The notes beneath the pieces were generated by a model, which worked only from the letters and a program-made list of their open reading frames with translations, ran no database searches and was not told the origin of the DNA. Source: Linderina pennispora (lineage: Eukaryota; Kickxellomycota; Kickxellomycetes; Kickxellales; Kickxellaceae). From it: a stretch of DNA of 64,000 nt. The DNA lies in the NCBI RefSeq assembly GCF_002104995.1, contig NW_024468252.1:992001-1056000 (forward strand). Reading direction: 5' to 3'. This document shows, piece after piece, positions 1-12,318 of the stretch. Each line of letters opens with the position of its first letter. Within the stretch, counting starts at the first letter, position 1. Position numbers and translations under genes: made by a program.

Positions 1-3000
1 GCGTATGACGCATCAGCGCACTGCGGCCGGTCTGCAAGCCGAACACTTCGCGGATTCCCATGAGGGCGCCCGTCTCAGCAGCAGGCACAGTGGCATCGAG
101 CATGGAGATCGGGATGATGCGCTCAGTCGGCAATGTACCGGGAGATACCCTTGGCGTGGGCCACTTTGCTTTCGGTGGCCATGATCAGCGAGTTGTCAAA
201 CAGGAACACCAGCACTTGGCCGCCCTCGGCAACGCTAAACACGCCTTCCTTGATCAGCCGCCGGGCCGGTGCGTCGAGGGCCAGGCTATCGCGGGCACTC
301 TTTGACAGTTCAAGCCGCTGGCTGATCTGCCGGATGCGGATCGACTCAGCACCCTTGCCTGTGCGCAGGTCGATTTCGTCCAGTGCGCGCTTGACCTTGT
401 CGACGACCTGCTTCAGGGCCGTGACGTCGGCAGTTTCCCCAGATCGCTTGATAATGGCGTTGATTAGGAGCGGATAGCGAGCAAACCGTGTGGCCGGCCG
501 TCCAATGAAGCTCTGGATCGGCAGGCGCCTGGCTTCAGGCGATGTCTCGGCCTGTTTCAGAAGCTCAGCCATGGGTGGGCTGCGCAGTAGCTCGGCTTCG
601 AGCTCGGCTTGCGAGATCGGCACGTGTACCGAATACTCAATGAAGTTCTTCAGGTGCTTGTTGGCCCACTCAAGGAAGATGTCACCGATCTGCTCGACCA
701 TGGGCGCCTGCGCCTGCCTCTCCGCCAGTCCGCGTGCAAAGCTCACGTGACTGTCGCTGATCAGGTCGCGGAAGTTGAAGAACAGCGTATCGATGAATTG
801 CTCTGCGCGCTCCCTCTCCATCACGCTGCGGTCGGCCATCAGGGGCTGCACATAAATGGCGTCAATCAGCTCCATATCGCGCAGGTAGTCGTGCTCGGTC
901 ATAATTAGCTCGTGAATTGCCTCTTGCTGGTCGATCTTGGTCTGCTCAAGCTGCTGCAGCAGCTCCTGCGGGATGGTATCTCGCCACAGGTGCAGCTGCT
1001 TCCCAACGCTACCGTACATGTATCCGTCGTCGTCGACAGCAGGTGCTGGCACGGTCAACAGAGTCGCGTCCCGATCATGATCATGTCGTGGCCGATATGC
1101 GCCATAGTGAGAGCGGGCGACGGGGAGCTGCTGGAGCCCAGTGATGTGCGGTTCATGAAGAGCGGGAAGCCGACCGATGATGCACGTGTGTGCGTGTGCG
1201 TGGCAGATGTGGATGCGTCGGGGTTATATGGCTCGGGCGTTGTGTACTTGCGCATGGACTTGACGTGGCTCAGGCCGCTGGATGTGACTAGCGAGTAGTA
1301 CTTGGATCCGCTGCCTGTGTTTGACAAACCCTGCTGTTTCTGCTGATCGTCAGCGTCTTCGCCCTACACTAGCAGCAAACGAAAACGACCCCAGGTCCTG
1401 CGCTACCGGACTGCCTAACCGCGATAATGGCGCTGACGGTGGACCACTGGCTGAAGTAGCTGACGGCGGACCACCCGAGGAAAACGTGCCTTGCGGGATG
1501 CTGAGCGGTGTCAATGCCTCATCATCGCGCTTTGCCAGATTTACATCAATGGCGTCACTGCTGGCCACACCTGACTGGACGTGTGCTCGATTCACTGACG
1601 TTATTGCTCATGATCGGGATGATCGGATATCCCACTGGGCTCGCGCGTCATTGCTGGTGATTGGTACACGGACGGGCTGCTTTCGCTAGCACCCTCGTCA
1701 GACGTTGGCCGGGTCGAAATCAGTGCCGCTGACTCGGAACCGCCATCCCGTAATGCCTGGAATGTAGCTGGCCGTGGCACTTGCTTTGCGCTCATCAATT
1801 AGGGCCTGGGACTGAGTCGTATGCAGCTGTGTAATCGCTGGCTGCCCTTGGCAGACTGTTTGTGTTATGTACAACGGGCAGATCAAATGACCTGGCCGGC
1901 GGCAGCTGGTTGGGCGCCTGGCGCGGCGTATTGAACTCATTCGCTATGGTAATATCTGATAGCCTGGGCGAGTTCTCCACCACTGCCAATGTGTCGCGGT
2001 CGTATGGGAGCGGAACCGAGGGACGTGCAGAGCTGTGACGGCCGACATCCTGCGACTCACGGAATGTTGTATCTGATGCCGCGTCGCTGTACTGGTCAAA
2101 CAGGCTGGGTGCCGATGGGTAGTGGCGCGCAGAGCCCGAGAACCGGCGCGGGTTGTTGGCTTGGTCCATATTATACACAGCCCAGCCGGCGCCGTACCCG
2201 CACTGCATGCTTCGCCCATCCCTCGCTATCGTCATCGCTGGGAAGTTCGTCATCAAGGTCGCTGTCCATCGATGGCTTGCATTTGATCGACGAGTCGGGC
2301 GAATCCACAGGCATTGTGCGGCGACGTGGGTCGGCGGGATCGGCCAGCCGGACTGTGCGGCGGCTTGGGCGTCGATGGCACTGAAGCGCGCAAAACCTGT
2401 GAGCGCGAGCTCGACTGGCAGCTCTCGCTGATAAACGACCACGAGTTCAGCAGGCCCTCCAGATTGCCGTCGGGAATCTGCACGTTCTGCAACGATGACG
2501 AGCTGCCTGTGTTTCCCGAATGGCTCGACTCGCCGCTCTCCCGGACGCTTGGCGACAGGCACACGGTCGTTGGCGTCTGTGGCACAAACTCGCGCTTCGT
2601 TGTCTCGCTGGACGTCGCCCTGGTCACCAGCGTATCTGACGGCGAGTGCACGTGCGCTGCGACCGATTCGCTATGTGCTTCATCCTCCGATCCACTTGTA
2701 TCGACCGGCGGCGGCAGCGGCATATTGCGGGCTATTGCGGGCGGGTTGTCTGTGGCATCGCGGGAAGACGGAATCAGCACGTTGATTGAGGCTGGAGTGA
2801 CGCGGGTTGCAGCGGTTGGCCGCACTGTGACTGGCCGCACTGCCTTCAGCTGTGCGGGGATGGGCGTGCGCGTCCGGTCGGTGCTGTGGATGCTGTTCAT
2901 TATGACATGCGCTTCAGACGTCAGCGTGTAGACTTCCTCGTTGCTGTCTACGACGCACATATCGCCAAGCCCACTCGACGGCCCCGAGACGTGCCGGTAT

Positions 3001-3769
3001 AGGCTGCAGTCAATGAGCCGCGACGCCACATTGCAGGCAAGCTTGCGGTCCGGCAGCCCAAAGTGGCCCTTGATAATGTCCTATGGAGTCGAGATCTGTT
3101 GAGTACATGTTGCCCATTGGGCAGACGCCTCTCAGTGCCCAATGTGACGGTATGCAAGGGCATTGCTATTATTGGCATGAGCTGCATGATAATGCCGATC
3201 AATCACCACCAACCCTCTTCCTCTATAATCGGGGCGCGGCAGACACCAGGCATGCACAATAAAGGCATGAACACCTTATCCCGGTCGCGGCTGTAGGCAT
3301 CAATCCATGACAGCAGGGCGCGAACAATAAGCCCGAGAATTTTCCCTCTCATCAATCGCCGGTGTCCCTGAGCCTCCCCCAGGCCACCATGGGTGTAGTG
3401 CGCGGGGGAGAGAAGGAGCGAGGAGACACCGGCCTGCGCGAGTGCGGGAAATTAAAAAAAACCCCCTGGGGTGTTTCTAAAACCCACAAATAAAACTGTG
3501 GAGAAGAGGCCACCCAGCCGAGTGGACGTGAAACTTACAACAATCTGTGTGCCTGTAAACACCGAATGGTACCGCTTCCCGTCCACGTCAAAGTCGCCGA
3601 GCTGCAGCTTGCGCAGGAACACCAGCTTGATCTCCTCGGCCGGCGACGCCAGCTTGCTCGCATCCGGGGTATCGTCAGACTTCTTCAGCCAGTTTACGAA
3701 CGGCGATGTCTTGTGTCGCCGCCCGTGGCTGCCCGACTGAACCCTGGGCGATGGTGGTTGTGGTGCCAT
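1..3769 (-). CDS. Rho guanine nucleotide exchange factor (DEP-DH-PH), C-terminus beyond the window edge
   Basis: This is probably a Rho1-type GEF of the Rom1/Rom2 kind, acting at the plasma membrane in cell wall integrity signalling. Exon 1 (3769-3539) opens with MAPQPPSPRV and the first half of a DEP domain. It ends at a GTAAGT donor, and exon 2 resumes at 3080 after a TAG acceptor with DIIKGHFGLPDRKL, completing the DEP domain in phase. A long Ser/Thr/Pro-rich linker follows (about 2930-1070). The DH domain (about 960-330) includes a typical IQSFIGRPATRFARYPLLI helix, and the start of the PH domain is at about 270-130. A CNH domain is expected beyond base 1. The linker changes frame several times (near 2270, 2180 and 1060) and the PH region changes frame near 140; I read these as surplus bases. 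Exact linker structure is uncertain, domain identity is firm. Confidence 0.8.
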
Positions 3770-4548
3770 TAAGAGTATAAGGTATTCAAGCCGGAAACAA
3801 AAATAATATGTAATACTAATAGAAAACGAAAAACGAGAGAAAGGGGGAAAGAAGGTGTGCGAGACCTACTCGTGGGTGGGACGTGTCTGCTAACGAGGAG
3901 GGGGTGTAACAAAACCCGACAAGAGCCAAGCAAACAATCGGTGTCACAACAGTTTTTTTTTTCTTTGCTGCGTTCCCTAAACGACGTCTTCGTTCGCAGC
4001 CAAAAAAAAAACCAGTATGACAGCAAAGTAATCTTGACGCGGGAAAACAGAGTCCTCTTCCCAAGCACCAAGAAGAAACCTTTAGGACAGAGACAATTAG
4101 CTGGGTTCTACTGGGAAACAGTTAGGACTGATGGTAGAGGCACCGCGCAGTAGCAAGGGAAAAAAGAAACAAATTTCGCCTTGTCGAACCTCACCCTGCT
4201 TTGCATCCACGGGGCGGGGAGGGGGGTGTTCCTAGGCATTCGCCATCTGCAAGGCAGGAACTCTGCTGCATTTCCGAGATGCCGACCGCGACCCCCAAGA
4301 GCAGTATTTGCATTACAAGACCCGCTTGTGCCCAGAGCTGTCAGACACACTCTTTTGCGCCGGGTGTTGCATCATGCCCATTATCCCACACGGCTCGCCC
4401 TCGGAGCGCTCGCCAGTACCCAGATCTGCGGTTACACATTTGGAGCTCAAGACACCGGTTCCCTTGAAATAGTCCCAGTAGAAGAAAAAAACAAAGTCAG
4501 ATGACCAAACAGGAAACAGTTCAGGATCTCTAGTCGACCGGCAGCTTT
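3770..4548. other. Intergenic, no gene supported
   Basis: This stretch lies between the start of the Rho GEF and the end of Snx4. It has several A/T homopolymer runs near 3950-4010, probably 5' leader and promoter of the Rho GEF. Short open frames on both strands have no recognisable features. Confidence 0.5.
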
Positions 4549-6194
4549 TCAAGCTTCCGGAATGATGGCCTTCCAGATCTCGATGCTCTTGCTGTAAAAC
4601 TCCATGTGCGATGACGCCAGAGCCGCAAAGGCACGCTTGAAGTCGTGCTGCTTGACCAGCCCAAACACCTCGTACTCGCTGGCCACCAGCTCGTTGAAAG
4701 CCAGCGAGTCCTCGTTGCTGGTCTCGACGGCGGTCTGCAGCTCCTTGATGCGCTCAGTAAGGTTCTGGATCCGCTGCTGACGTGACACCTGCCGGATCGA
4801 CGCCCCGCAGGTCACGCACCTTGCCGCGGATGAAGTTGGTCACCGCCGAGACGCCCACAGCTGACTGGTGGTTGGCCAGTCGATCGCGCTCTGCGGTCGT
4901 CTGCTGCAGGTACTCGCTCAGGTCCTCGAACTCGGCCTGCTTCTGGTCGCGCAGGCGCAGCATGTCCTTGTACGCCTCGCAGTACGCAATGTACTCCTCG
5001 ATCTCGCCCAGGAACAGGTCCTCAGTCTGGTCTGCCAGCGTCTTCAGCGCCACGTGGTGCGCCTTGAGCGCGTTGCCTGACTCTACCAGCGCCAGCGTCA
5101 TGCCCGTCTCAATGTCGCCCAGGTCAATGAACCCGGTGCCCAGCTCCTCGTACGTCTGGTGCAACTCTTGCTGGCGCTTGGTCACCCGCAAATACAGTTT
5201 CTGCGTGCGTGTCAGGTTGTCCTCAAGCCGTGCGATGCTGTCGCGCATCTCGATGAAGCGCTCGTCGCGCTTGCGCACTTTGCTGAATGTGTTGAGCAGC
5301 GTGTCGCCGATATTGTCCAGCACGCCGTTCTCGCTCTTTGGCTTCTGCTCGTATTCGGAGCTCCAGTCCTTGGCCTCCAGGAACACAGTCAGGTGCTTGC
5401 TGGTCCGCAGCATCGGGTGCAGCCCAATACGCTTCAGGAACCGCTCCAGCCCGTGCTGCCGCCGCAACACAAACTCTTCGCTGAATCGATCGCCGGTCAG
5501 ATACTCTAACCGGTGCTTACCCGGCAGCGGCGGCACCACACACGACACAAACTCCTGCGTCAGCTGCTCGTGCAACCACGCAAAGTCCTGGAAGCGTCGC
5601 CGCAACGCATACCGCCGCATCTCTCGCGTCGCCTGGTTCGTGCGCACCGTCTTCACTAGGTATGTGATGAATGGGCTGCTTGTGCCCTCGCCCTCCTTGC
5701 GCGGGTCGGTGACTGTAATCTCTGTCTGCACATCTGTCATACTGTCGCCGTTGGTTACCGAGCTGCGTCTGTTGCTGGCATCACCTGAGACACCACTCCT
5801 ATGCCCTGCTGCTGACGTCGATGCCTCCTATACAAATCACGCATGGTGTTAGTAGGAATACTGTGCCAAGCCCTTCATGCTGCATAGTGCATTATAGTGC
5901 TTCTTTTCAGTGCAAAGGCATCGCAAAACACTGAAAGACAGCCCTCTCTTTTCTTACCCCACTACTGAATGGTGGGTCGAACGACGCCCCTGCTGCTGCC
6001 CCCTGGCCAAACGAGCCATCGTGGAAGTCTGGAGGTACCCCAAAATCCTGCGATGCGGCGTCACCAGGAAATGGCGGTGCCTGTGTGCTGAGAGGGGGAC
6101 TCGATGCTGCTGGGCCGCTCGCCGCCGTAGCCTGCTCGCCGTCGTCGCCAGCCCGGGTGTCCCAGACCACGCTGTTGTATTCAGACTCCTGCAT
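4549..6194 (-). CDS. SNX4: Sorting nexin Snx4/Atg24 (PX-BAR)
   Basis: Snx4 binds PI3P on endosomes through its PX domain and forms a membrane-bending BAR dimer. It works in retrieval of SNAREs and in selective autophagy. Exon 1 (6194-5958) encodes MQESEYNSVVWD and a Pro/Ser-rich lead. It ends at GTAAGA; exon 2 begins at 5827 after TAG and joins in phase. The PX domain starts at VTDPRKEGEG and contains the RRRFQDFAWLHEQL and PPLPGKH motifs. A long helical BAR region follows, ending FYSKSIEIWKAIIPEA. There is one frameshift near 4788: removing one G restores the frame into SRQQRIQNLTERI. The corrected protein is about 504 residues, normal for the family. It is divergent from the release factor gene, sharing about 230 bases of promoter. 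Confidence 0.9.
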
Positions 6195-6422
6195 TGCGTA
6201 TTAAGGAGAGTAGGATTGCGAACTTCAAAATGCTGCGAATGAAAGAGGAAATAAAGTGGTGAAAATGGTAGCTTTTAGCAGCAGAATTCGGAGCCTGCCC
6301 ACAGCCCGCATTTTTCAGCGGACGTCACACGCCCACGCTGAGGCAAAGAATGATCGCTCAATCAGCTGATCAGTAATCTGTCCCCTTCCTTCACTTTTTG
6401 GCGCTGATAATCATCGCAAACC

Positions 6423-7154
6423 ATGCGTCGCAGACCAGCAACACCACTTTTGTCTCTCTCTACTGCCCCTTTTCACACAAGTATAGCACAAACGATGGCG
6501 CTACGCTTATGCTCGATCCCCATGCTTGGTGTGCGGATACCGCACTGGACCTCAGCACCGTTTCTGCGGCGCTACTCCTCCGCGGCACTCAAGGGCAGCG
6601 AGCTGGTGGGCAAAAGCAATCTGACGCCGCGTATCATCGAGAAGCTCAAGGTGCTAGAGCAGAAATTCGAAGATCTCACTGCACGTGTGGGGGGCGATAC
6701 AAGCCAGTTTGGCCGTGGCGAACTCGACAAGCTCTCCAAGGATCTCAGCGATGTGGGTCTGATCGTGCTTCCATTCAAGAATCTGCAGCAGCTGTACGCC
6801 GAAGTGATCGATCTGCAAGACATGATCGAGAGCGACTCGGCAGAGCTGCGCAAGATGGCCCAGGAGGAGCGCCAGGAGGTCATACAGAGCATCACGCAGT
6901 GCGAGTCCGAGATCATTAAGGCTCTGCTGCCAAAGGACAAGGCGGAGAAGGCTGGTGCGATTCTGGAAATCCGTGCCGGCACTGGCGGCGACGAAGCATC
7001 GCTGTTCAGCGGCGACCTGCTGCGTATGTACGAGCGGTATGCGCAGGCCCGGCGATGGAAGTTTGGAATCCTGTCAAAGGTTGAGGATGGCGACAAGGTG
7101 AAGGAGGCAGTGGCCGAAGTGTCGGGTCGCGGTGTGTTTGGTGCCCTGCGGTTT

Positions 7155-7186
<32 letters not shown>

Positions 7187-7695
7187 AGCGACCGAGAGCC
7201 AGGGCAGAATCCACACCAGCACGGTAACTGTGGCTGTCCTGCCGCAGGCAACCAAACGTCGAGATCGAGATCAACGAGAAGGACCTGCGCTTCGAGGCCT
7301 TCCGGGCGTCAGGCAAGGGTGGCCAGCACGTGAACACCACAGACAGTGCTGTGCGAATCACGCATATCCCGACTGGCATTGCCGTCGAGAACCAGCAGGA
7401 GCGGTCGCAGCTGCGCAACAAGGAGAAGGCGATGCAGATTCTGCGCGCAAGGCTGTATGAGCGCGAGCGCCAGAAGCTAGAGAACGAGCGCCGGGCTTCG
7501 CGCAACAAGCTTATTGGATCTGGCGACCGGTCGGAGAAGTGCAGGACGTACAACTACGCACAGAACCGCGTTACCGATCACCGCGTCAACTTTAGCCTCT
7601 ATGATCTCGAGGGCGTCATGAGCGGCCAGTCGCTGCAGCACATCATTGACCAGCTCCGGATCCAGCACGATTTGGACGAGCTTGCCGACATGTAA
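6423..7695 (+). CDS. MRF1: Mitochondrial peptide chain release factor 1
   Basis: This class I release factor terminates mitochondrial translation at UAA/UAG by triggering peptidyl-tRNA hydrolysis. Two in-frame starts are available, 6423 and 6495; both give a basic, Ser/Arg-rich N-terminus that suits mitochondrial import. The PCRF domain covers roughly residues 80-190, with the family signature [22 protein letters not shown]. The catalytic GGQ motif is in [20 protein letters not shown] (about 7310-7370). The end, [20 protein letters not shown], is typical of RF1. One surplus A in the AAA at 7254-7256 breaks the frame before the GGQ domain; without it the protein is about 423 residues, the usual length. 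Identity is very secure. Confidence 0.92.
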
Positions 7696-8084
7696 AACCT
7701 TTTTATAATAATAGCTGCTATCTTTTACAGCTGTTGTAATACGCGTCTGGACGTACTGCGCTGCTGGGCGTATTTCGCGGGATGATGTCTCAGCCAGACA
7801 GACTATTCTCACTGCTACTGTCAGCAAAAGTGTGGAGAACTGCCGGCCATATTGTATCACACTGCAGACAGGCATTTGTCCTAAACCAATGCTCTGTTTA
7901 TTGCAGCTGTGAAAGATCCGGAGAAGCATGTGCCCCACCACCACTATCACCACCGGCCAGATCCTCTTCGGTATATATTGCCGTGGCAATATCATCACGA
8001 TATGCAGACAAACACGCCCAACACCACCCATCGCGCTCATTTCCATTTCTCCTCCTCACACTCTGCACACATACAGCTCGCGCA
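7696..8084 (+). promoter_or_regulatory. Intergenic region with TATA element upstream of the secreted protein
   Basis: The sequence TATATATT at 7972-7979 lies about 110 bases before the ATG at 8085, a normal distance for a fungal TATA promoter with a short leader. No gene is supported in the rest of the stretch. Confidence 0.45.
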
Positions 8085-8600
8085 ATGAAGTATCTTCTCT
8101 GTCTCGTCCCTGTCACAGTGCTCGGCGCCCTCGCCTCGGCCATGAACGTGCTGAACCTGGATCCCTCCGAGTACGATATTCGCGAGGTCCCCAAGAACCT
8201 GAAAGATCTGGCCGAGCACAACGAAGGCAGTCTCTCGGTAACCCGGCGTATCACGTCCGTGCGCCCCGGCGACATGATGCAGGTGACCTTTGATATCCCG
8301 ACCGATAAGCGCAACACGCCAAACTTTTCGTCCCTGATCGCTGCTGTCTACAATCCCAGCGATGGATCTCTGGTGCATGTCCTAGGCAAGACCCTGGCTA
8401 CCCAGGTGCAGGGGCTGAAGGACGCAGAGTTCATGGGCGGATCGGGTCTCAACCTGCATATTCCGGTCCGCGGACTTGGCGAGGTGCAAAAGTTCTCCAT
8501 GTTCAAGCTGGCACTGATTGCTCCTGAGAACGAGTCGACCGGCCAGTGGAAGACGTACTCGGCAGACACCATGTTGTTTGCCTACGACGGCGGCCATTAG
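8085..8600 (+). CDS. Small secreted protein of unknown family
   Basis: The 171-residue product starts MKYLLCLVPVTVLGALASA, a textbook signal peptide with predicted cleavage after ALASA, so it probably enters the secretory pathway. The mature part is about 150 residues with no Cys and no transmembrane segment. It has alternating hydrophobic/polar stretches (for example MMQVTFDIPTDKRN and KFSMFKLALIAPENE) that suggest a compact beta-rich fold. I do not recognise the family. The start is supported by a TATA element about 110 bases upstream and by the signal peptide. The gene is intronless and intact, and runs convergent with bS16m. Function is unknown; a lumenal or cell-surface role is only inferred. 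Confidence 0.75.
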   Translation: MKYLLCLVPVTVLGALASAMNVLNLDPSEYDIREVPKNLKDLAEHNEGSLSVTRRITSVRPGDMMQVTFDIPTDKRNTPNFSSLIAAVYNPSDGSLVHVLGKTLATQVQGLKDAEFMGGSGLNLHIPVRGLGEVQKFSMFKLALIAPENESTGQWKTYSADTMLFAYDGGH

Positions 8601-8756
8601 ATCCCACCTTGACATGCACCATATGGCATTCTACATTTTCAAAACACTTTTCCTCAATAGACGATATACAGTTTCTGCCATGTCCCTGACGCTGCTCTAC
8701 ACGCGCCCCTCCCATGTCGCAAAGATACATTTATTCTTTTCTAATCTTTTACTCTT

Positions 8757-9065
8757 CTACTTGCTGACAGGCTCCGCCGAGCGGTGCAGCTTCGGGTACA
8801 GCGGACGCGGCGGCAGCAGACCCGCGCGCTCCAGCAGGAATCGCACGCCATCCGTCGGCTGTGCACCCACGCCGAGCCAGTATTTTGTGCGCGCAAAGTC
8901 CAGGTTCACGTGCTTGGCGCCCTCCTTCTGGTCCGGGTGCGGGCTGTATGTGCCCAGCCGCTCCAGGGGCTTGCCGTCGCGCCGCGTGCGCGCATTGATT
9001 GCGACAATGTGGAAAATGGGCTGGTTCCGGAGTCCATGCCGGGCAAAGCGAATGCGAACTGCCAT
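8757..9065 (-). CDS. MRPS16: Mitochondrial ribosomal protein bS16m
   Basis: This is a small-subunit mitoribosomal protein of the bS16 family. The 102-residue product begins MAVRIRFARHGLRNQPIFHI, matching the bS16 N-terminal strand, followed by the conserved RDGKPLERLGTYSPHP and the LDFARTKYWLGVGAQPTDGV segment. Family length is about 80-130 residues. The ATG at 9065 was chosen because the bS16 fold starts there. No cleavable presequence is apparent, which is common for bS16m. The gene is intact and divergent from RPB7, with about 360 bases between the starts. Confidence 0.93.
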   Translation of the reverse strand: MAVRIRFARHGLRNQPIFHIVAINARTRRDGKPLERLGTYSPHPDQKEGAKHVNLDFARTKYWLGVGAQPTDGVRFLLERAGLLPPRPLYPKLHRSAEPVSK

Positions 9066-9429
9066 TGTTAACTTGTCCTTGCAAACGCCTGGGCAGTGAT
9101 TATGAAAGCGAAACGGAAGAAATTGAGAGGCAAAGAATAAAAGAAAAGGCGCAATGGCAAGCTGGCTGGTGGATCGAAAACTGCAAAAAAGATAGGCTCG
9201 CAATGGCGCCCAGAGGCAGTCTGATTACCGATCAGCTGATCCGGAGATCATACCCATACAACATGCAGCGCGGCATTTGCAAACATCAACACACAGGATG
9301 ATGCGCGTCCTCAGCAAAAATCCGGCAGCTTCAACCATTTTCGACACATAATCACACACAACGCGGAGTGAGCAGCAACCACATAGACATATACATAACG
9401 GAAGCACCTGGGTGATCATTCGATATACA

Positions 9430-9942
9430 ATGTTTTTCCACAAGGAGCTCAACCACACAATCACCCTGCACCCGTCGTTCCTCGGCCCGCAGCTGAAGAC
9501 GTTTGTCACAGACAAGCTGTACCGTGATGTCGAAGGCACATGCACTGGGCGGTACGGCTACATTGTAGCGGTGATTGCCATCCTGGATATCAACATGGGC
9601 AAGATCCTGCCTGGCACCGGCTCGGCTGAATTCGACGTTCAGTACTCTGCGATCGTGTTTAAACCGTTCAAGAATGAGGTTGTCGATGCAGTGGTCAGTA
9701 CAGTCAACAAGATGGGATTTTTCGCTGACGTTGGGCCCTTGCAGGTGTTTGTTTCGCAGCATCTGATTCCAGCCGATATGGAGTTTGACCCGAACGGCAA
9801 TCCGCCATCATATCACTCAGAGGAGCAAAAGGTTGAGAAGGGCACGTTGGTGCGGATCAAGATTGTCGGCACACGTATTGATGCCACAGAGATCTTTGCT
9901 ATTGGCACTATTAAGGAGGACTACCTTGGTGTCATCGAGTAG
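9430..9942 (+). CDS. RPB7: RNA polymerase II subunit Rpb7
   Basis: With Rpb4 this subunit forms the stalk of RNA polymerase II, which binds nascent RNA and influences initiation and mRNA fate. The 170-residue protein starts MFFHKELNHTITLHPSFLGP, the Rpb7 N-terminus. The tip domain contains VEGTCTGRYGYIVAV, and the S1/OB domain contains NKMGFFADVGPLQVFVSQHLIP and ends IGTIKEDYLGVIE. Yeast Rpb7 is 171 residues, so it is complete and collinear. The gene has one exon and is intact. Confidence 0.96.
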   Translation: MFFHKELNHTITLHPSFLGPQLKTFVTDKLYRDVEGTCTGRYGYIVAVIAILDINMGKILPGTGSAEFDVQYSAIVFKPFKNEVVDAVVSTVNKMGFFADVGPLQVFVSQHLIPADMEFDPNGNPPSYHSEEQKVEKGTLVRIKIVGTRIDATEIFAIGTIKEDYLGVIE

Positions 9943-12318
9943 CCAAAAATGGAAATATCCTACCAATATACGAGTACCTTCTAACGCCTCTATGATGTGC
10001 TTTAGTTGCGTCGACGAATATTAATGAATAATGCAGATATTGATCTACTACGATATGCCAAGCATCATTTAAATATGGTGTCAACGGGTATCCCCATGGA
10101 ATTTACCCTCGTCCGAACCACGGTGGCTGAGTATAGGCAGTTGGATTCCCAGAACAGCTTGGGGCGCCATCAGGGCTTGCAGATGATAGTAGTAAATGCA
10201 CGGTGATATCATACAGAGTATTTTAATTACACCATAACAATTTATTCATGCAGATACATGAACAGCCATTGACACGCTACATAGAATGCTGATTCGTAAG
10301 CAGATCAATGAGGTATACTCTAATTATGAAGGTTCCATTTCTTGAACCTGCACTCATGGTCAGCTATGATCCTTCTGACACCTCATTAGTTGGCAAGAGT
10401 GCACTATGAAACATACATGCTGCTGATATCTTCAACAGGGATTTCTGTTTCTACATGCTCAGCTACGCTATAAACCTCCTATGACTGTATCCCACCTGTG
10501 TTAATGGGGAGTTTCTGCTATTTCCATTATTGAGAGGACAGGGGTAGACAACAGAACCAACTACAGCGTTCAGCGCTTGTAAAACAGGGACCCGGTGGTT
10601 GGCAGGCACCGCTCCTGTCAGCTGAGTGTTGGCGACAAAGCGGCTGGCAAGAGGGAATGGCAGCCACTTCATGTGAATGTCTCCTGTTCCGGGCAACACT
10701 TTGTCCTGGGTGCTTGCCGTCACAAAGCCAGGTGCGAAGAATAAGCGAAGAGACGGAAGTTTCGCTGTTGGCACCTGGCTTATGTATGCCTCTGGGCCTC
10801 AGCTTGTCTTCGGCATTCACGATTGCTGCATTTCCTATTGCGGTGCTTCACATGGCATCCCAAATATTCACTCACCACCCTCCTTTCAAAAGCCAGCCTG
10901 CGATCGCTGTGGTGGAGGACAATTGCGCTTTGTGCAGGAGAGAGCGGAAATCCGCCTCCAGCTGTCTACATCCCAGCCGTCCTTGCTTCAGCAGCTACTT
11001 CTTGTGCCAACAATAGGCCGGTGCAGAGCGGGAATCGTCGCTCTGTTGTCCCCTTTGACATCTGCCTATCTTCAATTTATCGACCGCCCTTGCGTTGCTC
11101 AACCAGAACAATGGCAGAGATTGGCGACACCGCAACACTGTCGGCTACAGAGAGTTGGCGTGAAAGAGTGTAGACGCAGGATTGGCCGATGCTAAATGAA
11201 CTAGCTGAAAATGCGCACAGGCACGCTTCAGGGCTGCCACCACCCCTCCAAAGGTGTGTTCCATGGCACCTGAGCGGGCAGTCCTGCCTGAGCGAGCAAG
11301 GTGCCCAGTGCAAATCACAGTTCTATTTTCATATTAAGCATTCTAACATGTACTAGGCGTGCAACATCCAGCTCATATCGGAACTGCACCACACCTGCTG
11401 GAGCAGGTACTACCCCGCTGCCGACTCTGGGCTATGGAGGTGCTTAGTTCGTATCTTTGAAACTAAAATTTGCCATAGCTGTGCTCCCTGTTGCCAGGCT
11501 CATTTCTGCTTTTAGCCAAGTGCCAGTGTGTCGGAAAATGAAGGCTCCCTTGCCATCCTTTCCATCCAGCGCTCCACAAGAACACACAATGCCCGCTGCA
11601 TATCTGCTGCAGTGAACACATGCACCGTCCACTTTTGTGAAGCAAAACAGGTCCTCCAGCGCAGGTACCAGCTGTTCACAGTTGGGAAATTAGAGTGTGG
11701 GGTGTGCTGAGCCGCTCGGTGCTCGACACAAGGTGACGAAAGATTTGGTGTTAATATGCACTGTTGGCCAACCATTTGCAGTTGTCAGAAATGGAAATGG
11801 GCGGTGCCAAGCAGGTTTTCAGCTACGGAATGTCAGAAAGCATCGCCAAGAGTGGTGTGTTGTTCCTTTGTTCATGTGGCCTACTCCCTGTCTTCCCAAA
11901 GCCAGAGGGCATCCGCTCTCTATTCTGGCTTGCTGGGTGCCTGCTGACACAAAACCCAGCCATCTTTGCTCGATTTCTTCTAGCAAGTTTATGTGGGGCA
12001 CCAGGTCACGCCTGCTCGGATATGCATTCTTTTCTCCATCCACTTGCATGCAAACTGGCTTGCTGAGGGAGGGCGAAGGGCAATTTCAGGCAGGGTTGTC
12101 AAAAAAAAGACAGCTGGGAGGCAGACAGCAATGAAATCGGGTATTTAACCATAGAACTGGGCGATGGCCGAGCTGCTCCTCCCTTTCCACTCCTCACCAC
12201 CACCACCACCACCACCACAAACCCACTCCAAGCAATAGCTCTTCCACCTCTCCTAGCTTATTCAGCACCCTTGTTCTAACCTTTGGACAACCTTTCACCT
12301 TTCACCCAAGTGGTTGCA
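9943..12318. other. Long intergenic stretch, possible decayed coding sequence
   Basis: I find no gene I can defend. On the minus strand one frame from 12049 to 11444 has only two stops in about 200 codons, and a further open stretch lies at 10774-10463, which may be a decayed gene or chance. Neither resembles a family I know. The 3' end of the stretch carries a CAC trinucleotide run (12195-12218) and a pyrimidine-rich leader for the next gene. Confidence 0.35.
12195..12218 (+). repeat. CAC trinucleotide microsatellite
   Basis: About eight tandem CAC units lie roughly 100 bases before the ATG of the LRR-like gene, in its presumed 5' leader or core promoter. Confidence 0.8.

Noticed and set aside
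4782-5852. Ser/Arg-rich 356-codon plus-strand frame
   Set aside because: It is exactly antisense to SNX4, which has clear PX and BAR sequence.
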